The notes below the pieces were generated by a model. That model ran no database searches. It had not been told where the DNA came from and was given only the letters and a program-made list of their open reading frames with translations. This document shows, piece by piece, positions 6,569 through 12,549 of a stretch of 12,549 bases of DNA; the stretch's first letter is position 1; each line of letters opens with the position of its first letter. A program made the position numbers and the translations under genes. This DNA is from an uncultured Thermomicrobiales bacterium (GTDB taxonomy: Bacteria > Chloroflexota > Chloroflexia > Thermomicrobiales > UBA6265), in the NCBI GenBank assembly GCA_902806375.1, contig CADCWK010000011.1, forward strand, positions 1 through 12,549. The letters run 5' to 3'.

Positions 6569-8110
6569 ATGGACACCGGCGCTGGCCTGCTCGGCCGCTA
6601 TCTCAGTTCGACTCCCCACCACGCGATCGACACCGCCGCCACCGCGTACTACGCGAGTCTCGACACGGTCGCCGCCGCATCCCCGATCGCCGCGACCGCG
6701 ATCGTCCGGGAGCTGGAGGATCAGCGCTCCAGCCTGAAGCTGATCGCCAGCGAGAACTACAGTTCGCTCGCCACCCAGCTCGCCCAGGGCAACCTGTTCA
6801 GCGACAAGTACGCCGAGGGCTACCCTGGTCATCGCTTCTACGCGGGCTGCGACAACGTCGACCTGATCGAGGCCGAGGCGGTCCGGCTGGCGAAGGACCT
6901 CTTCGGCGCCGACCACGCCTACGTCCAGCCGCACTCCGGCGCCGATGCCAACCTGGTCGCGTTCTCGGCGATCCTCTCGGCCCGCGTCCAGGCTCCGGCG
7001 CTGGCGCGGCTGGGTCTCGAGGACCCGTCGAAGGCGACCCCCGAGCAGTGGGAGACCATCCGGGCGGAACTGAACAGCCAGCGCCTGCTGGCCCTCGACT
7101 ACTACTCGGGCGGGCACCTCACCCACGGCTACCGGCACAACATCTCGGCCCGGATGTTCGAGACCTACGCCTACGCGGTCGACCGGGAGACCGGTCTGCT
7201 GGACCTCGAGCAGGTCCGCGCGCAGGCGCTAGAGGTCCGGCCGTTGATCCTGATCGCCGGGTACAGTGCCTACCCGCGCCGGATCGACTTCGCCCGCCTC
7301 CGCGCGATCGCGGACGAGGTCGGGGCGGTCTTCATGGTCGACATGGCTCACTTCGCCGGTCTGGTCGCCGGCAAGGTGTTCTCGGGCGACTACGACCCCG
7401 TCGCCCACGCCCACATCGTCACGTCGACCACCCACAAGACCCTCCGCGGTCCCCGTGGCGGCATCGTGCTCTGCAAGCAGGAGTTCGCCGAGTGGGTGGA
7501 CAAGGGCTGCCCAGCGATCCTCGGCGGTCCGCTGCCGCAGGTGATCGCGGCCAAGGCCGTCGCCTTCCGGGAGGCCAGCCGGCCGGAGTTCGCGACCTAT
7601 GCCCGGCAGATCGTCGACAACGCCGCCGCCCTCGCGGCCGGGTGCGTGGAGGAGGGGCTCTCAGTCGTGACCGGCACCTCCGAGAACCACCTGCTCCTGA
7701 TCGACGTCGAGAAGTCGTTCAGCCTGAACGGGCGCCAGGCGGAATCGGCCCTCCGCCAGGCGGGGATCACCCTGAACCGGAACAGCCTCCCGTTCGACCC
7801 GAACGGTCCCTGGTACACGAGCGGCCTGCGGATCGGCACCCCGGCCGTCACGACGCTCGGGATGGGCACCGCCGAGATGCGCGAGATCGCCGCGATCATC
7901 GGGCTGGTCCTGCGGAACACGCGTCCGGCGACGACGTCGTCTGGCAAGGCCAGCAAGGCGAAGATCGACGTGGCGGATGGGATCGTGGAGACAGCCCGCC
8001 AGCGGGTCCTGGCCCTGACCCGTGCCTTCCCCCTGTATCCCGAGCTGGACGCCGAGCTTATCGCGTCGGCGAGCTGGCGGGAATCGGCCGAGCCAGCCCT
8101 GGCCGTCTAA
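6569..8110 (+). CDS. glyA: Serine hydroxymethyltransferase, long chlamydial-type form
   Basis: The protein has 513 residues; ordinary bacterial SHMT has about 415. It is a PLP enzyme that converts serine and tetrahydrofolate to glycine and 5,10-methylene-tetrahydrofolate in the cytosol. SDKYAEGYPGHRFYAGCDNVD (78-98, split) is the folate/PLP entry region, HSGADANL (122-129) holds cofactor contacts, GGHLTHG (181-187) is present, and TSTTHKTLRGPRGG (285-298) places the PLP Schiff-base lysine at K290. The extra length comes from an N-terminal helix (about 1-45), an insert at about 138-175 (VQAPALARLGLEDPSKATPEQW, split) and a C-terminal extension ending in RVLALTRAFPLYPELD. These are features I recall in the roughly 500-residue GlyA of Chlamydia. 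The RBS GGAGGA is strong. It is the last gene of the plus block and is closed by a hairpin at 8132-8171. Horizontal transfer is possible, but codon use looks like its neighbours. Confidence 0.95.
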   Translation: MDTGAGLLGRYLSSTPHHAIDTAATAYYASLDTVAAASPIAATAIVRELEDQRSSLKLIASENYSSLATQLAQGNLFSDKYAEGYPGHRFYAGCDNVDLIEAEAVRLAKDLFGADHAYVQPHSGADANLVAFSAILSARVQAPALARLGLEDPSKATPEQWETIRAELNSQRLLALDYYSGGHLTHGYRHNISARMFETYAYAVDRETGLLDLEQVRAQALEVRPLILIAGYSAYPRRIDFARLRAIADEVGAVFMVDMAHFAGLVAGKVFSGDYDPVAHAHIVTSTTHKTLRGPRGGIVLCKQEFAEWVDKGCPAILGGPLPQVIAAKAVAFREASRPEFATYARQIVDNAAALAAGCVEEGLSVVTGTSENHLLLIDVEKSFSLNGRQAESALRQAGITLNRNSLPFDPNGPWYTSGLRIGTPAVTTLGMGTAEMREIAAIIGLVLRNTRPATTSSGKASKAKIDVADGIVETARQRVLALTRAFPLYPELDAELIASASWRESAEPALAV

Positions 8111-8131
8111 TCCCGCCACGGCGTCATGGAC

Positions 8132-8171
8132 CACGACAGGGGGCACCCGAGAGCGGGTGCCCCCTGTCGTG
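8132..8171 (+). terminator. Perfect 18-bp hairpin terminator after glyA
   Basis: The left arm CACGACAGGGGGCACCCG (8132-8149), a four-base AGAG loop and the right arm CGGGTGCCCCCTGTCGTG (8154-8171) are exactly complementary. The hairpin starts 22 bases after the glyA stop. The downstream gene (aroC) is convergent, so it may serve both directions. No T-run follows (TCTGCCAG), so termination would rely on the stem alone, as in many high-GC genomes. The rest of the gap (8172-8324) shows no further gene or RNA that I could recognise. Confidence 0.85.
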
Positions 8172-8324
8172 TCTGCCAGCCACTCCCGTCTCCGACACCC
8201 CGCCCCACCGGGACGGGCCACGCCATGACCCGGGAGCGAAGCCGTCCCTCTACGCTCTTTCCGTCGAGTCGCGTGGCCGCCGACCGGGCGTATTCCGGAC
8301 GTCACGTGGCCTTTGAACCGTGGG

Positions 8325-9413
8325 TCAGGCGAACCCCTGGTAGCTCCCGCTGAGGCGGGAAGCCCGGTTGACCAGCAGCAGGTCGGCGAGGGTCAGGGCC
8401 AGCATCGCGCCACAGACGGGGACGGCGCGGGGGACGACCGATGGGTCATGGCGGCCCTCGACGACGATGCTCGTCGGGTTGCCCTCGGTGTCGACCGTCG
8501 CCTGGACCCGCTCGATCGAGGAAGTCGGTTTGATCGCGACCCGGACGACGACGTCCTCACCGGACGAGATACCTCCCAGCGAGCCACCGGCCGAGTTGGT
8601 CCGGGTCCGGACCCGGCCGTCGACGATCTCGAACGTGTCGTTGTTGGCCGACCCGCGGGAGCGCGCCGCCGCGAACCCTCCGCCGATCTCGACGCCCTTG
8701 GTCGCCGGGATGCTCAGCATCGCCTGCCCGATCAGGGCGTCGAGCTTCTCGAAGGTCGGCTCGCCGAGCCCGACCGGCACTCCGGTCGCGACGATCTCCA
8801 CGACGCCACCGAGGCTATCCTTCTCCTCCTTGACCGCCAGGATCGCCTCCGTCATGCGCTGGGCCGCGACCGGGTCCGGGCACCGGACGAGGTTCCGCTC
8901 GATCTCGTCGGCGTCGAACGTCTCCATCGCGATCCCACCGATCTCACGGGTGTAGGCGAGGACCGAGCAGCCGGCAGTCGCGAGGATCTTGTGGGCGATC
9001 GCCCCGGCCGCGACCCGACCCCAGGTCTCCCGGGCCGACGAGCGGCCACCGCCCCGGTGGTCGCGGTGCCCGTACTTGGCCCAGTAGGTGAAGTCGGCAT
9101 GGCCGGGCCGGAACACCGAGCGCAGGTTGTCGTACTTCGAGGAGTCGGCGTCGGCGTTGTACGTGATCAGGCAGATCGGGGCTCCGGTCGCGACGTCCTC
9201 GAAGACACCGGAGAGGATCTGGACCTGGTCCCGCTCGTTGCGGGGCGAGGTGACCTTGCTCTGACCGACCCGACGCCGGTCAAGCTCGTGCTGGATCTCC
9301 GCCGCGGTGATCGGCAGCCCGGCCGGGCAGCCCTCGATGACGACGCCGAGCGCGGGCCCATGACTCTCGCCCCACGTCGTGATCCGGAACAGCCGGCCGA
9401 AGGTACTGGTCAT
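8325..9413 (-). CDS. aroC: Chorismate synthase AroC
   Basis: The protein has 362 residues, the usual length. AroC converts 5-enolpyruvylshikimate 3-phosphate to chorismate with reduced FMN, the last step of the shikimate pathway. GESHGPALGVVIEGCPAG (15-32) is the first family signature, with His18. RRRVGQSKVTSPRNERDQ (46-63) holds the basic substrate pocket. YGHRDHRGGGRSSARETW (114-131) is the second signature, including R124, S125, S126 and R128. GSLGGISSGEDVVVR (277-291) and RHDPSVVPRAVPV (321-333) complete the set. The residue after PVC in the last motif is Gly (PVCGAM) where Glu is most often found. The ATG at 9413 overlaps the stop of the upstream acetyltransferase gene in an ATGA arrangement, so the two are probably translated together. 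Convergent with glyA across 214 bases. Confidence 0.96.
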   Translation of the reverse strand: MTSTFGRLFRITTWGESHGPALGVVIEGCPAGLPITAAEIQHELDRRRVGQSKVTSPRNERDQVQILSGVFEDVATGAPICLITYNADADSSKYDNLRSVFRPGHADFTYWAKYGHRDHRGGGRSSARETWGRVAAGAIAHKILATAGCSVLAYTREIGGIAMETFDADEIERNLVRCPDPVAAQRMTEAILAVKEEKDSLGGVVEIVATGVPVGLGEPTFEKLDALIGQAMLSIPATKGVEIGGGFAAARSRGSANNDTFEIVDGRVRTRTNSAGGSLGGISSGEDVVVRVAIKPTSSIERVQATVDTEGNPTSIVVEGRHDPSVVPRAVPVCGAMLALTLADLLLVNRASRLSGSYQGFA

Positions 9414-10372
9414 CGTCTGAGATCCTCATCGTCGATCGGCGCGTTCGAGTGGATGTCCGGTGACCGATCGTCCGGCGACCGGTCGAGCAACGCGGCCAGC
9501 GACTCGTCGCGCAGTGGTCGCCCGTAGATCCGGTAGTCATTCCCATCACGGCGAGCGAAACCGAACCGTTCGTACATCCGGCGGGAACGGTAATTGTGCC
9601 CCTGGGTGCTGAGACCGACGGACTCGGCCCCGTCGAGGGCCATTAGATCGGTCGCGGCGATCAGGGTCTGGTGGCCGATACCCTGCCCCTGTCGGCCCGG
9701 GACGACCGCGATCCGATCCAGATGTCCCCAGTCCCGGTACAGCGTCACCCCGAAGTAGGAGACGGGCTCACCCCCGAGGAGGCCGAGGTGGATCTCGACA
9801 TCGGGAATCCGGATGTAACTCTCGAACTCGGCCGGTACGTTCCGCCAGATCCAGGGGAAGGCGAGTTCATCGATGCGGGCGATGGCCGCGAACTCGGGGG
9901 AGTCCGGTCGGACGCGGACGAACCGGAGCGCGGACGCGACGGGGGCGGGCCGGTCGGACAGATCGAGGTCCATCGTGATGACGTCTTCGAGGTGCTGGAA
10001 CTCGATAGCCCGGTAGTACGAGGGGCGGCGGCGCTCGTCGTTCTCCATGATGACCAGGAGGTCGGCACCGAGATACCCCGATGCCGCGGACGCGGCTTCC
10101 ATCAGCGTCGCGGCCGAGCGTTGCGCGCTCAGTTCGAGGACCTGCACGATATCGGTGCGGTTCCGCCACGGCCCGATCAATGCGAACTCTCCGGTGGCGG
10201 GGATCCAGACCGAGCGACCCGGGAATCCCCGGATCAGCTGCCGGATCTCCGCCCGGTCGTGCCGGTGGTGCCATGCCAGTGGCAGGCGGGCGACGTCCGC
10301 GATCGTCAGGGTCTGAACCCCCTGATCCTCTTCCACCGCCGGAGCGCGTCTCTCGGGTTCGTGGATCACCAT
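9410..10372 (-). CDS. GNAT acetyltransferase, probably two GNAT halves
   Basis: About 320 residues from the ATG at 10372. The C-terminal half is a clear GNAT domain: LDRIAVVPGRQGQGIGHQTLIAAT (218-241, split) contains the acetyl-CoA pyrophosphate loop R/Q-x-x-G-x-G/A as RQGQGIG (227-233), and NYRSRRMYERFGF (260-272) is the typical end. The N-terminal half (about 60-140) resembles a weakened GNAT fold, with a PWRNRTD segment, LLVIMEND (105-112) and YYRAIEFQHLEDVITMDLDL, but lacks the glycine loop. It therefore looks like a tandem protein with one degenerate copy. The substrate is unknown. The N-terminal 20 residues are charged. The start has a GAGG only about 13 bases upstream, so it is moderately supported; the frame stays open to 10753, which would run across the start of the divergent Lon-domain gene. 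Its stop overlaps the aroC start (ATGA). A tail of DRSPDDRSPD precedes the stop. Confidence 0.82.
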   Translation of the reverse strand: MVIHEPERRAPAVEEDQGVQTLTIADVARLPLAWHHRHDRAEIRQLIRGFPGRSVWIPATGEFALIGPWRNRTDIVQVLELSAQRSAATLMEAASAASGYLGADLLVIMENDERRRPSYYRAIEFQHLEDVITMDLDLSDRPAPVASALRFVRVRPDSPEFAAIARIDELAFPWIWRNVPAEFESYIRIPDVEIHLGLLGGEPVSYFGVTLYRDWGHLDRIAVVPGRQGQGIGHQTLIAATDLMALDGAESVGLSTQGHNYRSRRMYERFGFARRDGNDYRIYGRPLRDESLAALLDRSPDDRSPDIHSNAPIDDEDLRR

Positions 10373-10613
10373 CGTCGCGTCGTCACCTCGGACAGGGTCG
10401 AAACTTATCGGCGCCGTCAAGCATACCGCCCATCCCGCCGACCGACCGGACCAGTGATCCCAGACTGCGTAGCGATGCGTCGCTCCCCAGACAAGAGGAT
10501 GTGTCGACCTCCCAGCTGACAACGCCGGGCCCGCCCCGGGCGCTGATCCAGATCGATCCGTATCCCACGCCTGCACAACGGCGACAATCCGTCCGACGGG
10601 AGCAATCAGCACC
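10373..10613. promoter_or_regulatory. Divergent intergenic region, GNAT gene and Lon-domain gene
   Basis: This 241-base gap is the largest in the window, and both flanking genes start from it. A possible -10 box for the minus-strand gene is TATGCT (10425-10420), without a good -35. For the plus-strand gene, GACAAT (10583-10588) is a poor candidate, and GGGAG just before the ATG is the RBS. There is a short hairpin AGCGA-TGCG-TCGCT around 10470-10485 and a GC-rich inverted stretch near 10530-10550. I see no RNA gene or coding frame in it that I would defend. Confidence 0.3.
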
Positions 10614-11342
10614 ATGACGACTCGACCCGAGGATCCCACCGGTACGCCAGACCCCGTCCCGACCAGCAGCGGCGACGCGGCAGAGACTGCCCGGCTTCCC
10701 CTGTTTCCCCTGTCCTCGCCGCTCTTTCCGGGGATGGCGTTGCCGCTCCACATCTTCGAACCGCGCTACCGGCAACTCCTCCAGGACCAGGCGAACGCCG
10801 AGCCGATGTTCGGCGTGGTGCTGACCCTGACCGGGCATGAGGTCGGGGACCAGCCGGAGATCCACCCCGTCGGCACCTCGGCGGAGCTACTCGGTATCCA
10901 CCAGCACGAGGACGGGCGGGCCGACATCGCGGTCCGGGGCTCGCGACGGTTCCGGGTCATCGAGACGGACTGGTCGGGCCCGTACGCGGTCGCCCGGGTG
11001 GAATGGCTGCCGGACGACAAGGAGCCCGGCGACGACCTCTCCACGCTGGCCGACCGGACCCGGTCGGCCATGCTGCGCCTCGTCGCGGCCGCGGCCAGCG
11101 CCGGCGGTCTCCCGGTGCCCGAGCTGCAACTGCCCGACAATCCGACCGACCTCGGTTACCTCCTGAGCCGGACGCTCTGGCTCAACACCTGGGAGCGCCA
11201 GCAACTGCTCGAGCTCCCGACCAGTCGCGATCGCCTCGATCGACTGCTGGCGATCATCCGCCGTGAGCACCGGTTGTTGACCAGGGCCGGTGCCGCCGGG
11301 ACACCGATCGAGCATCCCGGATCCGGGTTCTCTCCCAACTGA
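10614..11342 (+). CDS. Stand-alone Lon N-terminal (substrate-binding) domain protein
   Basis: The protein has 242 residues. Residues 1-26 are a flexible Pro/Thr/Asp-rich leader. The domain then opens with RLPLFPLSSPLFPGMALPLH (27-46) and IFEPRYRQLL, the hallmark of the Lon substrate-binding (LON/PF02190) domain. It is followed by FGVVLTL, a PVGTSAELL-like strand and RADIAVRGSRRFRVIET, then the helical end NPTDLGYLLSRTLWLNTWERQQLLEL. There is no AAA+ ATPase or Ser-Lys protease domain, so this is not Lon itself. Such free-standing proteins are common and their role is unclear; substrate or peptide binding is assumed. No signal peptide. The ATG at 10614 has GGGAG upstream. It is convergent with the P-loop gene, with only ten bases between the stops, so read-through or shared termination is likely. 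A CCCGGATCCGGG palindrome near 11316-11327 lies in its last codons. Confidence 0.88.
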   Translation: MTTRPEDPTGTPDPVPTSSGDAAETARLPLFPLSSPLFPGMALPLHIFEPRYRQLLQDQANAEPMFGVVLTLTGHEVGDQPEIHPVGTSAELLGIHQHEDGRADIAVRGSRRFRVIETDWSGPYAVARVEWLPDDKEPGDDLSTLADRTRSAMLRLVAAAASAGGLPVPELQLPDNPTDLGYLLSRTLWLNTWERQQLLELPTSRDRLDRLLAIIRREHRLLTRAGAAGTPIEHPGSGFSPN

Positions 11343-11352
11343 GAGTCCCCGG

Positions 11353-11775
11353 TCACGGCGATCGACGGCCATCCTCGCAGTCCGTCCCAGCCCCGCGGAT
11401 GGCCGCCGCCGCCGCGGCCAGGGTCGCGATCGGTGAGAGTTCGCCCGTGTCGATGATCACGTCAGCGGCCGCCATCGCCGGTGCCAGTCGTCGCTGCTGC
11501 TGCTCGTAGACCGCCGCTGGCCAAGCCGGCCCCCGCCGGGACCGGACGGTCTCGAGGCTGGCGTGGAGCCCGATCACGACGGACGGTTGGTGCTGCTGCC
11601 AGAGCAGACCGATCTCGCTGTGCTCCTGCCCGACGACGCGCGCCCGGTAGCCCAGTCCGACGAGACCGCTGACCAGGGTGGACTTCCCGGACGCGCAGGG
11701 CCCGACGATGACGATCTCACCGCCGGTGGTCCCCCGGTGCTCCGGACCATGACCGACCGGGTGCCTCTCTCGCAT
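11353..11775 (-). CDS. Small P-loop NTPase or nucleotide kinase-like protein
   Basis: About 140 residues from the ATG at 11775. A TTG at 11799 would add eight residues, but the ATG has GGGAG six bases before it. The Walker A loop IVGPCASGKSTL (23-34) fits G-x-x-x-x-G-K-S/T. The rest recalls adenylate or shikimate kinase-like folds: RVVGQEHSEIGLLW (46-59), VVIGLHASLETVRSR (66-80) with an Arg-rich lid-like segment, and ADVIIDTGELSP (104-115), the typical last strand of small kinases. The substrate is unknown; protein phosphorylation is not implied. The N-terminal RERHPVGHGPEHRG is basic. It lies 46 bases after the SpoIIE-type phosphatase gene on the same strand and is probably co-transcribed. 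I recall similar pairs in other Chloroflexota, but that is memory and not checked here. Convergent with the Lon-domain gene. Confidence 0.7.
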   Translation of the reverse strand: MRERHPVGHGPEHRGTTGGEIVIVGPCASGKSTLVSGLVGLGYRARVVGQEHSEIGLLWQQHQPSVVIGLHASLETVRSRRGPAWPAAVYEQQQRRLAPAMAAADVIIDTGELSPIATLAAAAAAIRGAGTDCEDGRRSP

Positions 11776-11797
11776 CCTCGACTCCCGTCTCTCCCGC

Positions 11798-11809
11798 AAC
11801 GACGTCGTT
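11798..11809. repeat. 12-bp perfect palindrome between phosphatase and P-loop genes
   Basis: AACGACGTCGTT is self-complementary and lies in the 46-base spacer, about 22 bases before the P-loop ATG. About three such 12-mers would be expected by chance in the window, so this is a candidate operator or small hairpin only by virtue of its position. Confidence 0.2.
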
Positions 11810-11821
11810 CCCCATCCGCCC

Positions 11822-12532
11822 CTACGGGACCGGCAGGTTCACCGACATCCGGCGGACCACCAGACCGTCAACGTTGTCACCGATGAGCACGACGCCGACG
11901 GTGCAGTCATCCGCCGGCCTTCCCCCGTCCCGTTCCAGGGCACAGGCCAGGAGCGCGTCGGCAGTCCCCTGGGCGCTGGCGTCATCCGGGAGAGCAGCGA
12001 GAAACGCCCCGAGGTCAAGCGCCGGCTGGCCGTTTCGCTGCCCGGACCCGGTGATGCCGTCCGACGTCACGATGACGAGCAGGCCGGCCACGAGCGGGTA
12101 TCGCCAGATGGTTGGCCGGCTCGACGGGTAGCGGCCCAGGGGCGGCGCCGCACCGGCGAGGAGATCGACGCCATCCGCGTGACGCACGGCCCCGTGCGTC
12201 GCTCCCTGGCGCGTCACGATGACCTCGCTGGCCGGGAGATCGACCGAGACCATGTCGAGCGTCGCCGACACCTGACCGTGACGATGGGTCAGCAGGATAT
12301 CGCTCGCGGCCCGGCTCACCGCGCCGTCCCGGACCCCGTCCTTGACGAGGGACAGGACCCGGGCCGCGATCATCTGGCTGATCACGCGCGCTCCGCGTCC
12401 GCTGCCCTGCCCGTCAACGACCAGCAGCGTCAACCCGCCGCCGGGCCGCTCGACGACCTCGGCGGTGTCGCCACTGTCGCGGCTGGCGTACTTGTGCGTC
12501 TTCGCGATGGCCACGTCGATCGTCAGCGCCAC
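11822..12532 (-). CDS. SpoIIE/PP2C-type protein phosphatase, catalytic domain only
   Basis: About 236 residues from the GTG at 12532, which has GGGGGAG upstream. Another GTG at 12547 would add five residues and lies at the window edge. VVDGQGSGRGARVI (38-51) is the first metal motif with Asp40-Gly. VIVTSDGITGSG (153-164) holds the second Asp (D158; the family usually has T-D-G), and RPADDCTVGVVLI (205-217) carries the Asp pair D208-D209. These are the metal ligands of PPM phosphatases of the SpoIIE/RsbU branch, which dephosphorylate Ser/Thr on anti-sigma antagonists. No sensor (PAS, GAF, HAMP) or membrane domain is present, so it would be a soluble stand-alone phosphatase. Its target is not visible here; a partner gene could lie just beyond the right edge. 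RDSGDTAEVVERPGGGL (18-34) seems to be a family trait. Downstream is the P-loop gene. Confidence 0.83.
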   Translation of the reverse strand: MALTIDVAIAKTHKYASRDSGDTAEVVERPGGGLTLLVVDGQGSGRGARVISQMIAARVLSLVKDGVRDGAVSRAASDILLTHRHGQVSATLDMVSVDLPASEVIVTRQGATHGAVRHADGVDLLAGAAPPLGRYPSSRPTIWRYPLVAGLLVIVTSDGITGSGQRNGQPALDLGAFLAALPDDASAQGTADALLACALERDGGRPADDCTVGVVLIGDNVDGLVVRRMSVNLPVP

Positions 12533-12549
12533 GTCACTCCCCCGCACCT

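Noticed and set aside
8172..8324. A tRNA or small RNA between glyA and aroC
   Set aside because: No cloverleaf, CCA end or other RNA signature could be made out beyond the terminator hairpin.
8313..9527. A 404-codon plus-strand frame opposite aroC
   Set aside because: It is a shadow of aroC. The Arg/Asp repeats come from complementing a high-GC gene.
10373..10753. N-terminal extension of the GNAT frame past 10372
   Set aside because: It would cross the whole divergent gap and the start of the Lon-domain gene, and its residues show no fold. The ATG at 10372 is more plausible.
11316..11327. CCCGGATCCGGG palindrome at the end of the Lon-domain gene as a terminator
   Set aside because: It lies inside the coding region, can form only a four-pair stem with a loop, and 12-base palindromes are expected a few times by chance.

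Overview
The window is a GC-rich, densely packed bacterial chromosomal segment with thirteen protein-coding genes and no gap over 300 bases. I saw no RNA gene, CRISPR array, insertion sequence or phage gene. The best guess for the host is a high-GC member of the Chloroflexota. The reasons are the rsmD-coaD-SepIVA-like order, a long chlamydial-type GlyA, a free-standing SpoIIE-type phosphatase next to a small P-loop protein, and GC-rich codon use. This is inference from recalled families; a deep-branching actinobacterium-like lineage cannot be excluded.

Layout. Bases 1-3682 (minus strand) run from a glycosidase-fold protein of unclear activity (2459-3682), through the YchF ATPase (1149-2261) and a DUF402 nucleotide phosphatase-like protein (435-1079), to a DUF4272 protein cut by the left edge (1-390). 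Bases 3839-8110 (plus strand) carry rsmD and coaD, apparently translationally coupled, a DivIVA/SepIVA-like coiled-coil protein, a SAM-dependent methyltransferase and glyA. A perfect 18-bp hairpin at 8132-8171 closes this block. Bases 8325-10372 (minus) hold a GNAT acetyltransferase and aroC in an ATGA overlap. Bases 10614-11342 (plus) hold a stand-alone Lon substrate-binding-domain protein. Bases 11353-12532 (minus) hold a SpoIIE/PP2C-type phosphatase followed by a small P-loop NTPase or kinase-like protein.

Roles. Most genes are housekeeping: 16S rRNA methylation (rsmD), coenzyme A synthesis (coaD), one-carbon and glycine metabolism (glyA), the last step to chorismate (aroC) and a ribosome-associated ATPase (ychF). 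The less understood parts are the diverged glycosidase-like protein, the phosphatase/P-loop pair, the double-GNAT protein, and the methyltransferase placed where related genomes usually continue with DUF177 and rpmF. I see no clear new defence or mobile system. The most interesting items are small departures from known families and gene orders.
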